Shown here one piece after another: positions 36,581-45,620 of a DNA stretch of 64,000 nucleotides. Source of the stretch: Pseudopelagicola sp. GTDB lineage: Bacteria; Pseudomonadota; Alphaproteobacteria; Rhodobacterales; Rhodobacteraceae. The position numbers were made by a program, and so were the translations under genes. Under the pieces are notes generated by a model, which was given only the letters and a program-made list of their open reading frames with translations, searched no databases and had not been told where the DNA came from. The stretch is from contig JAPHRE010000019.1 of assembly GCA_026195905.1 (NCBI GenBank), positions 17,155 through 81,154 on the forward strand, in the 5' to 3' direction. Position 1 is the first letter of the stretch. The number at the start of each line of letters is the position of its first letter.

Positions 36581-36713
36581 AAAGCGCCCTGTGTGATACG
36601 TATGTGATACTGATCTGCTCTTTGGTCTCAAATTCCGTCAAATCGCCGGGCATTGCAAGCGGCAGGGGTTTTCATGTAGAGACGCGGCCTGAAACCGTGA
36701 CAGGACCGGGCAT

Positions 36714-38054
36714 ATGGACAACACCAAAGCTGATACGAAAAAGCTCTTCATCAAGACCTACGGGTGCCAGATGAACGTCTATGACAGCGAGCGCATGGCC
36801 GAGGCTATGGGCGGTGCGGGATATGTCACCACCGACAGCCCGGATGATGCGGATATGATCCTGCTCAACACCTGTCACATTCGCGAAAAGGCGGCCGAGA
36901 AAGTCTATTCCGAATTGGGCCGGTTCAAGGGGCTCAAGGCGGAAAATCCAGACCTCAAGATCGGTGTTGCAGGATGTGTTGCGCAGGCCGAGGGTCAGGA
37001 AATCATGCGTCGCCAGCCGCTTGTCGACCTTGTGGTTGGCCCGCAGGCGTATCACCGCTTGCCGGAAATGGAGGCCAAGACACAGGGCGGCGAGAAGGCG
37101 CTCGACACGGATTTCCCTGAGGAAGACAAGTTTGAAAAGCTGAAAGCCCGGCCCAAGGCCAAGCGCGGCCCGACGGCGTTTTTGACGGTGCAGGAGGGCT
37201 GTGACAAGTTTTGTGCGTTCTGTGTGGTGCCCTATACGCGCGGCGCAGAAGTCAGCCGCCCCGTGGGCCGGATCATTGATGAGGCGCGCGACCTTGTAGA
37301 ACGCGGCGTACGCGAGATCACGCTCTTGGGGCAGAACGTCAACGCCTATCATGGCGCGGGACCGGGGGGCGATGTGTGGTCTTTGGCCAAGTTGATCTGG
37401 GAGCTTGATAAGGTTGACGGGTTGGAGCGTATTCGGTTTACCACCAGCCACCCCAATGACATGAGCGATGACCTTATCGCCGCACATGGGGAATGTGCCA
37501 AGCTGATGCCCTATCTTCACCTGCCGGTGCAGTCGGGCAGCAACAAGATTCTCAAGCGGATGAACCGCAGCCATGACCGCGAGAGTTACCTGCGCCTGAT
37601 CGAGAAAATCCGCGCGGCGCGGCCTGATATCCTTATTTCCGGCGATTTTATTGTTGGGTTCCCGGAGGAGACGGCAGAGGATTTCGAGGACACGATGGAC
37701 CTTATTCGCGAGGTGCAATACGGGCAGGCGTTCAGCTTCAAATACTCGTCGCGCCCCGGCACACCGGCGGCAGAACGGGCGCTTGTTGATGATGCCGAGG
37801 CGAGCGAGCGGCTTTATCGTTTGCAGGCGCTTATCACCGAGCAGCAACGCGCCATTCAAGACAGCATGGTCGGACGCGAGGTCGGGGTTTTGTTTGAGAA
37901 ACCCGGTCGTTTTGAAGGCCAGATGGTCGGCAAGTCCGATTACCTTCACGCGGTGCATGTCAAGGATACAGACGCCGGGATCGGCGATTTGCGCCGGGTG
38001 AGAATCGTCGAGAGCGGGGCAAATTCGCTTGCCGGGGTTGTTATTGGCGATTGA
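36714..38054 (+). CDS. miaB: tRNA-2-methylthio-N6-dimethylallyladenosine synthase MiaB
   Basis: A 446-residue radical SAM methylthiotransferase acting on adenosine 37 of tRNAs that read U-starting codons. The N-terminal UPF0004 domain carries the auxiliary-cluster Cys ([29 protein letters not shown]). The radical SAM cluster is [17 protein letters not shown] (about 161-177). A TRAM domain closes the protein. The length is typical. It is divergent from the unknown gene at 35711-36580. In other genera miaB precedes phoH and ybeY; here two exported-protein genes intervene. Confidence 0.96.
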   Translation: MDNTKADTKKLFIKTYGCQMNVYDSERMAEAMGGAGYVTTDSPDDADMILLNTCHIREKAAEKVYSELGRFKGLKAENPDLKIGVAGCVAQAEGQEIMRRQPLVDLVVGPQAYHRLPEMEAKTQGGEKALDTDFPEEDKFEKLKARPKAKRGPTAFLTVQEGCDKFCAFCVVPYTRGAEVSRPVGRIIDEARDLVERGVREITLLGQNVNAYHGAGPGGDVWSLAKLIWELDKVDGLERIRFTTSHPNDMSDDLIAAHGECAKLMPYLHLPVQSGSNKILKRMNRSHDRESYLRLIEKIRAARPDILISGDFIVGFPEETAEDFEDTMDLIREVQYGQAFSFKYSSRPGTPAAERALVDDAEASERLYRLQALITEQQRAIQDSMVGREVGVLFEKPGRFEGQMVGKSDYLHAVHVKDTDAGIGDLRRVRIVESGANSLAGVVIGD

Positions 38055-38218
38055 TGCTATGGGTGAAACAATCATCGGGTGAGCTAGGGCGTTGTTCCCA
38101 AGCGCGCCTGCAATGATGCATATCCTTGTGGCGCGCTGTGCCCGAAAACACATTCTCGCCATAATTGCCTACCAGATATTGTGAAACCCACTTCACAGGT
38201 TCTCTAAATTTGCTACAG

Positions 38219-38242
38219 TGACCGATATTACGAAATCGGTCA
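38219..38242. promoter_or_regulatory. Inverted repeat TGACCGAT-N8-ATCGGTCA
   Basis: Eight perfect pairs around ATTACGAA, 52 bases before the start of the OmpA-family gene, within the 239-base gap after miaB. No T-run follows, so a terminator is unlikely; an operator or transcript 5'-end hairpin is more plausible. The regulator is unknown. Confidence 0.45.
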
Positions 38243-38293
38243 CGCGGCGCGCGTTTGTGCGAGCATGGCCGGATTTAGGCAGAGGATATTGCT

Positions 38294-38869
38294 GTGGCGG
38301 ATAAGAGTAAAAGCATGATCCGGGCCGTTATGGGGGGCGCAGCGGCGGTATGTCTTGCGCTTGTGTCCCTCGCGCAGCCCGCAGCGGCACAGAACCAGAG
38401 AACTGTGCTTGGTCAGGAATACATCCCGACGATCTGGGTTGACCCGGATGGGTGTGAGCATTGGGTGATGGATGACGGGGTCGAGGGCTATATGTCGCCG
38501 CACGTAAACCGTCAGGGCATTCCGGTATGTCGGCGCGGCAATGTCTGTGGTGTGATGCCATCGGATCAGTTTTTTGCCACGGATCGCTATGCGATCAACG
38601 CGGCCAACCGTCAGCGCCTTGCCAGCTTCTTTCAAAACGCGACCGCGTCGGCCTTTATCATTGCGGGCCATACGGATAGCCGCGCCAGCGACGATTATAA
38701 TATGCGCCTGAGCTATAACCGCGCCAACGCGGTTGCCAAGGTGGCCCGTTCGGTTGGCGCGCGCGTTGTGGACGTGCGGGGCTATGGCGAGCGGATGCCG
38801 CGCGCGACAAACCGATCATCTTCGGGCATGGCGCAGAACCGCCGCGTCGAAATCATCTGTATCCGTTAA
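38294..38869 (+). CDS. Exported OmpA-family protein with N-terminal IWVDP domain
   Basis: A 191-residue exported protein: signal peptide (1-32, ending PAAA), a small two-Cys segment at about 46-79 (IWVDPDGCEHWVMDDGVEGY ... GIPVC), then a C-terminal OmpA-like peptidoglycan-binding domain (about 88-190) with GHTDSRASDDYNMRLSYNRA and NRRVEI. No lipobox, so it is probably periplasmic or processed by signal peptidase I. The start GTG has AGAGG nine bases upstream. The segment before the OmpA domain recurs in the next gene, which begins 12 bases later, so the two proteins probably share a partner. Confidence 0.85.
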   Translation: MADKSKSMIRAVMGGAAAVCLALVSLAQPAAAQNQRTVLGQEYIPTIWVDPDGCEHWVMDDGVEGYMSPHVNRQGIPVCRRGNVCGVMPSDQFFATDRYAINAANRQRLASFFQNATASAFIIAGHTDSRASDDYNMRLSYNRANAVAKVARSVGARVVDVRGYGERMPRATNRSSSGMAQNRRVEIICIR

Positions 38870-38881
38870 GGGGGAATGGAC

Positions 38882-39181
38882 ATGAAACTCTCTCGGGGAC
38901 TCCTTTTCCTCGCCTTGGCTGCGTCCGTAGCGGGCTGTGTCGACAATAAGGTCGACAAGACCGTTGACCGTGGCTTTGACAGCAAACATTTAAGCCAGCT
39001 CAAGGCCGGTATCTGGGTCGATCCTAACGGATGTGACCATTGGATTATCGACGATGGCGTTGAGGGCTACCTGTCGCAGCGGCTTGATCCTTATGGCAAG
39101 CCTGTCTGCTCTGGTGCGGCGCCTCCGGGCGTGGCGACCGGGCCGTTCAAGAAGGGCTCGGAGTTCAAAGATTCGATCTGA
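38882..39181 (+). CDS. Small lipoprotein sharing the IWVDP domain
   Basis: A 99-residue lipoprotein. The lipobox SVAGC puts the lipidated Cys at 19. Residues 44-76 (IWVDPNGCDHWIIDDGVEGY ... GKPVC) repeat the segment of the preceding protein with 20 or more identities, including both Cys, both Trp, and the DDGVEGY core. The remainder is short and polar. ATG 38882 was chosen because GGGGGA then lies six bases upstream; ATG 38876 is too close to it. It forms an operon with the OmpA-family gene and is closed by a terminator. Domain function unknown. Confidence 0.82.
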   Translation: MKLSRGLLFLALAASVAGCVDNKVDKTVDRGFDSKHLSQLKAGIWVDPNGCDHWIIDDGVEGYLSQRLDPYGKPVCSGAAPPGVATGPFKKGSEFKDSI

Positions 39182-39200
39182 TCCAAGATTTACCGCATAG

Positions 39201-39236
39201 AAAGGGCCGCGTGTTTCACCACGCGGCCCTTTTTTG
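39201..39236 (+). terminator. Rho-independent terminator after the small lipoprotein gene
   Basis: A 13-base perfect stem (AAAGGGCCGCGTG / CACGCGGCCCTTT), loop TTTCAC, and a run of T. Confidence 0.92.
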
Positions 39237-39330
39237 TGACACTGCTGTGAAATCCGCCCTGCTTTGGCTTGCGCCCGGGCGCGCGAGTTGGCACGTTTGG
39301 AGGGTAAACTCGCATGAGCAGGAGAATTGA

Positions 39331-40368
39331 TTGGCCATAGGTGTGCTGACCCCGCCGTCCCCGTCCGGATCCCTCGGTGAAACCCTTGTCGAGTTCCCGG
39401 ACAACCGATTGCTGATCGACCTCTGCGGTGAATATGACCGCAACCTGGCCGATATCGAACAAAAACTCTCGGTCCAGATTCTGCGCCGTGGCAATCAGCT
39501 TGCCGTTCATGGCGAGGAGCCGGCCCGCAAGGAAGCGATTGAGGTGCTTGAGGCGCTTTATCATCGGCTTGAGACGGGCAAATCCGTTGAGTCGGGCGAT
39601 ATTGATCGTGAGCTGCGTATGGGCGGCTCGGAGGCGGATACCGGCACGCGGGCCGGGGATCAGCTTGAGATGTTCAAGGGCGGGCCGGTCGAGATCAAGA
39701 CCCGCAAAAAGCTCGTGGAGCCGCGCACCGATGCGCAAAAGGCCTATGTGCTGTCGCTGTTCAATCACGAATTGGCCTTTGGCATTGGTCCGGCGGGGAC
39801 AGGCAAGACCTATCTTGCGGTTGCTGTCGGCGTGTCGATGTTCATTGAGGGCCATGTGGACCGGATTATCCTGTCACGTCCGGCGGTCGAGGCGGGCGAA
39901 AAGCTTGGCTATCTGCCCGGCGACATGAAGGACAAGGTCGATCCCTATATGCAGCCGCTTTATGATGCGCTGAATGATTTTCTGCCGGGCAAGCAGCTTG
40001 CCAAGTTGATCGAGGAAAAACGCATCGAGATCGCCCCATTGGCCTTCATGCGCGGACGCACGCTGGCCAATGCGTTTGTTGTTTTGGACGAAGCGCAAAA
40101 CGCGACCACGATGCAGATGAAGATGTTCCTGACCCGCCTTGGCGAGGGATCGCGCATGGTCATTACCGGCGATCGAAGTCAGGTTGACCTGCCGCGCGGG
40201 GTGCCTTCGGGCCTCAAGGATGCGGAGCGCCTCTTGCACGGGATCGACAATATCTCGTTCAACTATTTCACGGCTGCCGACGTGGTGCGCCACCCGCTTG
40301 TGGCGGCGATTATCAAAGCCTATGACGCAGATGCGGAAAATGAGATGGTCAAGCGGGCCAAAGGCTAG
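39331..40368 (+). CDS. phoH: PhoH family ATPase (YbeZ)
   Basis: A 345-residue P-loop protein. An N-terminal KH-like RNA-binding part (about 20-110) precedes the PhoH ATPase: Walker A GIGPAGTGKTYLA (about 152-164), SRPAVEAGEKLGYLPGD, Walker B FVVLDEAQNATTMQMKMFLTR and GDRSQVDLPRG. It partners with the endoribonuclease YbeY encoded 65 bases downstream and is thought to act in RNA metabolism. TTG at 39331 is the start, with CAGGAG eight bases before it. Confidence 0.92.
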   Translation: MAIGVLTPPSPSGSLGETLVEFPDNRLLIDLCGEYDRNLADIEQKLSVQILRRGNQLAVHGEEPARKEAIEVLEALYHRLETGKSVESGDIDRELRMGGSEADTGTRAGDQLEMFKGGPVEIKTRKKLVEPRTDAQKAYVLSLFNHELAFGIGPAGTGKTYLAVAVGVSMFIEGHVDRIILSRPAVEAGEKLGYLPGDMKDKVDPYMQPLYDALNDFLPGKQLAKLIEEKRIEIAPLAFMRGRTLANAFVVLDEAQNATTMQMKMFLTRLGEGSRMVITGDRSQVDLPRGVPSGLKDAERLLHGIDNISFNYFTAADVVRHPLVAAIIKAYDADAENEMVKRAKG

Positions 40369-40433
40369 AGGCGCGGTTTGGGGCAATTACTTTTGGGGGT
40401 GCGGGGGCCGATCGCGCCCACGCGGGTCGCGAT

Positions 40434-40928
40434 ATGCTAACCGATGTGGTTTTGGAAGATGACCGTTGGCAGGGGCTTGGTTTCGAGGCGCTTGCGGAAA
40501 AGGCGGCGATTGCGGTCTGCGCGCATCTCGGGCTTGATCCCGATGCGTGGGAGATTGCGGTTCTGGCCTGCGATGATGCGCGGATCGCCGAGTTGAACGC
40601 CGATTTTCGCGACAAGCCGTCGGCGACGAATGTTTTGTCTTGGCCCTCAGAAGAACGGGGGGCAGAGGAGAACGGGGCGCATCCCTTACTGCCGGAACCG
40701 GGATTCGACCCGGAGCTTGGCGATATTGCGATTGCCTATGAAACCTGTGCGCGCGAAGCAGAGGCGGCGGGCAAGCCGATGGCCGATCATGTGGTGCACT
40801 TGATGGTGCATGGGGTGCTTCATCTGCTTGGCTATGACCATATCCGTGACAAGGATGCCACGTTGATGGAGGCGCATGAGGTCGCGATACTTGGCAAAAT
40901 GGGGATTGCTAACCCATATAGGGATTGA
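40434..40928 (+). CDS. ybeY: YbeY, rRNA maturation endoribonuclease
   Basis: A 164-residue zinc-dependent RNase involved in 16S rRNA 3'-end processing and ribosome quality control. The metal motif HGVLHLLGYDH (HxxxHxxxxxH) is at about residues 123-133, preceded by TNVLSWPSEE and the GDIAIAYE strand. It lies between phoH and the CBS-domain gene, the standard ybeZ-ybeY-corC-lnt order. Confidence 0.94.
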   Translation: MLTDVVLEDDRWQGLGFEALAEKAAIAVCAHLGLDPDAWEIAVLACDDARIAELNADFRDKPSATNVLSWPSEERGAEENGAHPLLPEPGFDPELGDIAIAYETCAREAEAAGKPMADHVVHLMVHGVLHLLGYDHIRDKDATLMEAHEVAILGKMGIANPYRD

Positions 40929-40958
40929 AACGGGGCGTATCCCCTTTGGAAAGGTGAA

Positions 40959-41843
40959 ATGGGCGACAGTCAGGACGGGTCTTCTAACGCAGCGCCAAGC
41001 GCGCAGCCGTTGGGCGACACACACAAGAGCAGCGGCTTTTTTGGCCGCATCGTTGAAGCACTCAGCCCAAGCGAGGCAGAGATCGGTGACGGGGGAGGCG
41101 AACGCCCCCCACAGATGCCCGGCACCCGTGGCATGATGAATCTGCGCCGGATGCGGGTTGAGGATGTGGCGGTTCCCAAGGCCGATATTGTCGCGGTGCC
41201 CAGCAGTATCAGCAAGGACGAGCTTGTGACCGTCTTTCATGACAGCGGCATGTCGCGTTTGCCAGTTTATGAGAGCACGCTTGATACGCCGCTTGGGTTT
41301 ATTCACCTCAAGGATTTTGCCCTGAAACACGGGTTTGCCGCCGAGAACGGGAGTTTTGACCTTGCGGCGATGCTCCGCCCGCTTCTCTATGTGCCGCCTT
41401 CGATGCCGATTGGGGTCTTGCTGGCCAAAATGCAGGCCGGGCGGCGGCATATGGCGCTTGTGATTGATGAATATGGCGGGGTTGATGGCCTTGTGACCAT
41501 CGAAGACCTGATCGAGCAGGTGATTGGCGAGATCGAGGACGAACATGATGTCGACGAGGATAAGCTCTGGGTTCAGGAAGAGCCGGGATGCTATCTGGCG
41601 CAGGCCAAGGCACCGCTTGATGAGTTTCAGGCCGAGATCGGGCGCGATCTGACGTCGCATGCCGAGGTGGATACCGAAGAGGTTGATACACTTGGCGGGT
41701 TGGTGTTCATGCTTTCGGGCAACGTGCCTGCGCGTGGCGAGGTCGTGAGCCATCCAGATGGGGCGGAGTTCGAGATTGTCGACGCCGATCCGCGCCGGAT
41801 CAAGAGGCTGCGGGTACGGTTTGCCGATGCCACCGGCGGCTAA
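40959..41843 (+). CDS. CorC/HlyC-type CBS domain protein
   Basis: A 294-residue soluble protein with two CBS motifs (about 65-125 and 130-190, the second with MALVIDEYGGVDGLVTIEDLIEQV), an acidic linker (EIEDEHDVDED) and the C-terminal CorC_HlyC domain (about 205-290, ending FEIVDADPRRIKRLRV). Such proteins are linked to magnesium/cobalt efflux or to Lnt activity; the hemolysin name is historical. It overlaps the start of lnt by 17 bases. Confidence 0.9.
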   Translation: MGDSQDGSSNAAPSAQPLGDTHKSSGFFGRIVEALSPSEAEIGDGGGERPPQMPGTRGMMNLRRMRVEDVAVPKADIVAVPSSISKDELVTVFHDSGMSRLPVYESTLDTPLGFIHLKDFALKHGFAAENGSFDLAAMLRPLLYVPPSMPIGVLLAKMQAGRRHMALVIDEYGGVDGLVTIEDLIEQVIGEIEDEHDVDEDKLWVQEEPGCYLAQAKAPLDEFQAEIGRDLTSHAEVDTEEVDTLGGLVFMLSGNVPARGEVVSHPDGAEFEIVDADPRRIKRLRVRFADATGG

Positions 41844-43329
41844 CGGCGCGCTTGGGCGCTTTTGGCTGGCGCGGGGCTGGCGTGCTCAGCTTGCGCTCAT
41901 CTGTGGCTTTGGTGCGTTGGGCGCGTTGGGGCAGGCGCCGTTTTCCCTACCGGCGCTCAGCCTGTTGGGGTTTGCGCTTGCCTTCGGTGTTTTTCCGGCG
42001 ATGACGACGCCGCGCGCGGCGTTCTGGCGTGGTCTGGCGTTTGGCAGCGGGTATTTCATAGTTGCGCTGCATTGGATCGTGCAGCCCTTTCTTGTCGATA
42101 TTGCCCGACATGGGTGGATGGCGCCCTTTGCCCTAATCCTGATCGCGGTTGGGTTGGCGTTGTTTTGGGGGGGCGCGTTTGCGGCTGCGCGCTGGGTCGG
42201 GCGGTCGGCTTGGGCGTTGGTGCCGTTGATTGCGCTTGCGGAACTGGGACGGGCGTATCTTTTCACGGGCTTTCCGTGGGCGATGCCCGCCTATGGGTTT
42301 GTGGATGGGCTTGGCGGGCAGGGGGCCGCGTGGGTTGGATCGCACGGGCTCAACCTTGTTTTTCTGGCCATTGTTGCGGCGCTTTCCCAATTGTGGGTGC
42401 GACCGATCGTGGGCGTGGCCGGGCTTGTTTTGGCGGTGCTTGTGCTGTGGCCGGTGTCCGCGGCGCAGCAGGGGACGGGCGATGGGCCACTCCTGCGGCT
42501 TGTGCAGCCCAATGCGCCACAGCATCTGAAATGGCACCCGGATCATGTCTGGAAACATTTTGGGCGCGCGATTGAGGCCACACGCGCAGGAGAGGCGCGC
42601 CCCGACCTTATCATATGGCCCGAGACATCGGTGCCGACCCGGCTTGGCGAGGCGCAAAATGCGCTTGCAGCGATTGCCGGTGCTGCGAAGGGCGTACCGG
42701 TGGTTCTTGGGATGAACCGGACCACCGGGCGGCGCATTTACAATTCCGCAGTGGTTCTTGACGAAAAGGGCGAGGTCGCCGGGGTTTATGACAAGCATCA
42801 CCTTGTGCCGTTTGGCGAGTATGTGCCGTTTGGCGATGTTTTGGCGCGGTTTGGCATACATGGCCTCGCGGCGCGCGAGGGGGCCGGGTATTCGGCGGGG
42901 CCGGGGCCGCGCCTTCTTGAGCTTGGCGCGGTGGGCCGGGCGCTACCGTTGATTTGCTATGAGGTGGTATTTCCTCAGGATGTGCGAAACGTATCAGAAA
43001 GGCCAGATTTCCTTATGCAAATGACCAATGACGCCTGGTTTGGGAGTTTTTCCGGCCCTTACCAGCATTTGCAACAGGCCCGGATGCGGGCGATCGAAAC
43101 CGGCCTGCCGCTTGTGCGGGCGGCCAACACGGGAATTTCAGCGGTGGTTGATGCGCGCGGACGTGTGGTTGCGCAGCTTGGGCTTGGTCGGGCGGGGTAT
43201 CTTGATGCGACTTTGCCGCCAAAACACCCCAAAACCGTCTATGCGACATCGGGCGACCTACCGATTGCGGGGCTTCTGGGGCTTCTTGTCGCGTCCCTCT
43301 TGTGGTGGCGGCGTCCCAAAAGCGATTGA
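41827..43329 (+). CDS. lnt: Apolipoprotein N-acyltransferase
   Basis: A 500-residue inner-membrane enzyme that N-acylates the lipid-modified Cys of lipoproteins such as Pal. Six to seven membrane helices fill the first 210 residues and one closes the protein. The nitrilase domain (about 215-470) has the catalytic Glu in IIWPETSVP, the Lys in YDKHHLVPFGEYVPFG, and the Cys in PLICYEVVFP. ATG 41827 gives the expected length; the longer frame to 41758 would lie wholly within the CBS gene. It ends the phoH-ybeY-corC-lnt operon. Confidence 0.92.
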   Translation: MPPAANGALGRFWLARGWRAQLALICGFGALGALGQAPFSLPALSLLGFALAFGVFPAMTTPRAAFWRGLAFGSGYFIVALHWIVQPFLVDIARHGWMAPFALILIAVGLALFWGGAFAAARWVGRSAWALVPLIALAELGRAYLFTGFPWAMPAYGFVDGLGGQGAAWVGSHGLNLVFLAIVAALSQLWVRPIVGVAGLVLAVLVLWPVSAAQQGTGDGPLLRLVQPNAPQHLKWHPDHVWKHFGRAIEATRAGEARPDLIIWPETSVPTRLGEAQNALAAIAGAAKGVPVVLGMNRTTGRRIYNSAVVLDEKGEVAGVYDKHHLVPFGEYVPFGDVLARFGIHGLAAREGAGYSAGPGPRLLELGAVGRALPLICYEVVFPQDVRNVSERPDFLMQMTNDAWFGSFSGPYQHLQQARMRAIETGLPLVRAANTGISAVVDARGRVVAQLGLGRAGYLDATLPPKHPKTVYATSGDLPIAGLLGLLVASLLWWRRPKSD

Positions 43330-43363
43330 CCCGCAGAGACAGGGGGCGTAAGCCCCGAGGCAC

Positions 43364-43413
43364 CTGTCGTCACAACGGCTTCCTGGCGTGGCGACATGAC
43401 TTTAATGGAGCAT
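43364..43413 (+). ncRNA. SAM/SAH-type riboswitch before metK
   Basis: The sequence GTCGTCACAACGGCTTCCTG at 43366-43385, followed by GCGTGGCGAC and ending TAATGGAGCA, matches the small H-type pseudoknot of the SAM/SAH riboswitch, which is known from Rhodobacterales and lies before metK. P1 is GTCGTCAC (43366-43373) with GTGGCGAC (43388-43395). The loop GGCTTCC can pair with GGAGC (43407-43411), which is also the metK ribosome binding site. Ligand binding should therefore hide the binding site and turn translation off. Confidence 0.88.
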
Positions 43414-43416
43414 CCC

Positions 43417-44598
43417 ATGAGCAGACAGACCTACACCTTCACTTCGGAATCGGTTTCCGAGGGACACCCTGACAAGGTGTGTGACCGCATTTCCGACGCC
43501 GTGTTGGACGCGTTTATTGCCGAAGAACCAGAAGCGCGCGTGGCGTGCGAGACCTTTGCCACGACGAACCGTGTCGTCATTGGCGGAGAGGTGGGGCTGT
43601 CCGATAAGGACAAACTTCACGATTATATGGGCCGGATTGAAGACATCACCCGCGCCTGTATCAAGGATATCGGGTATGAGCAGGACAAGTTTCATCACGA
43701 GACGGTAGAAATTACCAACCTGCTGCATGAACAATCGGCGCATATCGCCCAAGGCGTAAACGCGGGCGCGAACAAGGATGAAGGCGCGGGCGATCAGGGG
43801 ATCATGTTTGGCTTTGCCACCAATGAGACCGACGCGCTGATGCCGGCCCCGATCCTGTATGCCCATGCAATCCTGCGGCGTCTTGCCGAGGTGCGCAAAA
43901 ACGGGACCGAGGCGACCTTGGGACCGGACGCAAAATCGCAGCTTTCGCTTCGCTATGAGAACGGCAAGCCCGTGGGCATTTCGTCTATTGTTCTGTCGAC
44001 GCAGCATCTTGATGCCGCGATGACATCGGCGGATGTCCGTGCCGTTGTGGAGCCGTATATCCGCGAGGTTCTTCCCGAAGAATGGATTGATGCCGACACG
44101 GTTTGGCATGTGAACCCAACGGGGAAATTCGTCATTGGCGGCCCCGATGGGGATGCGGGCCTGACGGGACGCAAGATCATTGTCGATACCTACGGCGGTG
44201 CGGCACCGCATGGCGGCGGCGCGTTCTCGGGCAAAGACCCGACAAAGGTTGACCGCTCTGCGGCCTATGCCGCGCGCTATCTTGCCAAGAACGTGGTGGC
44301 CGCTGGTATGGCGGACCGCTGCACCGTGCAACTGTCCTATGCGATCGGTGTTGCCGAGCCGCAGTCGGTCTATGTCGACACGCTTGGCACGGGCGAGGTT
44401 TGCGATGCCGAGATTGAAAAGGCGATCCGCAGCGTGATGGACCTGACGCCGCGCGGGATTCGCACGAAACTCGAACTCAACAAACCGATTTTCCAACGCA
44501 CGGCGGCCTATGGCCATTTCGGGCGCGCACCGGAAGCCGATGGCGGATTTAGCTGGGAAAAAACGGACCTTGTGGAGGCGCTCAAACGCGCTGTCTAG
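43417..44598 (+). CDS. metK: S-adenosylmethionine synthetase
   Basis: A 393-residue enzyme making SAM from methionine and ATP. Signatures: [17 protein letters not shown] near the N-terminus, [12 protein letters not shown] (about 125-136), and [19 protein letters not shown] (about 267-285) with the phosphate-binding Lys. ATG 43417 follows the GGAG at 43407-43410 that takes part in the riboswitch pseudoknot, so translation is probably feedback-regulated by SAM. A longer frame from 43396 would start inside the riboswitch and is rejected. Confidence 0.97.
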   Translation: MSRQTYTFTSESVSEGHPDKVCDRISDAVLDAFIAEEPEARVACETFATTNRVVIGGEVGLSDKDKLHDYMGRIEDITRACIKDIGYEQDKFHHETVEITNLLHEQSAHIAQGVNAGANKDEGAGDQGIMFGFATNETDALMPAPILYAHAILRRLAEVRKNGTEATLGPDAKSQLSLRYENGKPVGISSIVLSTQHLDAAMTSADVRAVVEPYIREVLPEEWIDADTVWHVNPTGKFVIGGPDGDAGLTGRKIIVDTYGGAAPHGGGAFSGKDPTKVDRSAAYAARYLAKNVVAAGMADRCTVQLSYAIGVAEPQSVYVDTLGTGEVCDAEIEKAIRSVMDLTPRGIRTKLELNKPIFQRTAAYGHFGRAPEADGGFSWEKTDLVEALKRAV

Positions 44599-44622
44599 GT
44601 TCGCCTGTTGATCTGAAATGAT

Positions 44623-44661
44623 AGGCCAAAGCCTTCTGTCACAAGAGGGCTTTGGCCTTTT
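44623..44661 (+). terminator. Rho-independent terminator after metK
   Basis: An 11-base perfect stem AGGCCAAAGCC / GGCTTTGGCCT with a 14-base loop and TTTT. Confidence 0.88.
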
Positions 44662-44707
44662 GTGTGGGCTGTGGCAGTCTTGCGTGACGAACGGGAGGAA
44701 TACGCAC

Positions 44708-45568
44708 ATGCTATTGGATGTCGGTCTGCCATTGTCTCTGGCTTTTATTATGTTTTCATTGGGCTTTGGCCTCCGGTTTTCAGACTTTGGGCGGGTCTTG
44801 GCGATGCCGCGCGCGGCGGTATTGGGGATCGTGCTTCAGGTTCTTGGTGTGCCGCTTGTGGCGTTCTTGCTTTTGCAGGTGGTGGAGCTGCCGCCTGCTT
44901 TGGCGTTTGGCGTGATGATCCTTGCGGTTTGTCCGGGGGGAGTCACGTCCAATATTCTGACCAAGATCGCAGGGGGCACCGTGGCGTTGTCGATCACGTT
45001 AACGGCGGTTGTCAGCCTTTTGTCGGTGCTAACGGTGCCGGTCTTGGTTGGCTGGTCCGCGACGGTATTTCTTGGTGAGGGCACACAGGCGATCAATGTT
45101 TCGGCCATTGCCGTGTCGATGTTTGCAATCACCACGGTGCCGGTCCTTTTGGGCCTGTTGCTGCGATATTTGGCAGAGGCGTTTGCAGCTCGCAATGAGG
45201 CGTTGATTTCGCAGATCGCCTTGGTTCTTTTCGTGGTGATTGTTGTGGCGGCACTGGCGACGAACTGGGCCTTGTTTGTCGCGCATATCGGGCATCTTGG
45301 GCCGCTTCTTGTGGCGATGAACGCGATTTTGCTTGTGCTTGGGATGGGAATTGCGCGGTTGATCGGGCTTGGCGGGGCAGATGGGATATGTATTTCCATT
45401 GAAATGGGCGTACAGAACGCGGCGCTGGGCATCACGGTTGCGGGGCTTGTGGCGCAGGTCGGGGGAATTCCCGAATTTGCGATACCCGCAGCGGTTTACG
45501 GGATTACGATGTATCTCGTGACCATTCCGGGCATGTTCCTTTTGCGCAAGATTTTTGCCGAGGCTTGA
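44708..45568 (+). CDS. Bile acid:sodium symporter (BASS) family transporter
   Basis: A 286-residue membrane protein with nine to ten helices. Family motifs: FSLGFGLRFSDFGRVL at the start, the CPGGVTSNILTKIAGGTVALSITLTAV segment containing the sodium-site region (about 78-103), and EMGVQNAALGITVAG near the C-terminus. BASS proteins transport organic anions such as pantoate, pyruvate or 2-keto acids with sodium; the substrate here is not predictable. ATG 44708 is preceded by GGGAGG. Confidence 0.88.
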   Translation: MLLDVGLPLSLAFIMFSLGFGLRFSDFGRVLAMPRAAVLGIVLQVLGVPLVAFLLLQVVELPPALAFGVMILAVCPGGVTSNILTKIAGGTVALSITLTAVVSLLSVLTVPVLVGWSATVFLGEGTQAINVSAIAVSMFAITTVPVLLGLLLRYLAEAFAARNEALISQIALVLFVVIVVAALATNWALFVAHIGHLGPLLVAMNAILLVLGMGIARLIGLGGADGICISIEMGVQNAALGITVAGLVAQVGGIPEFAIPAAVYGITMYLVTIPGMFLLRKIFAEA

Positions 45569-45620
45569 CGGCGCGCGCCACACAGGGCAGATGCGGAGCC
45601 GATTTCCAAAAGGGGGCGTC

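Noticed and set aside
40959..41843. Hemolysin toxin
   Set aside because: The CBS plus CorC_HlyC domain architecture beside ybeY and lnt marks a housekeeping protein; the hemolysin name is historical.
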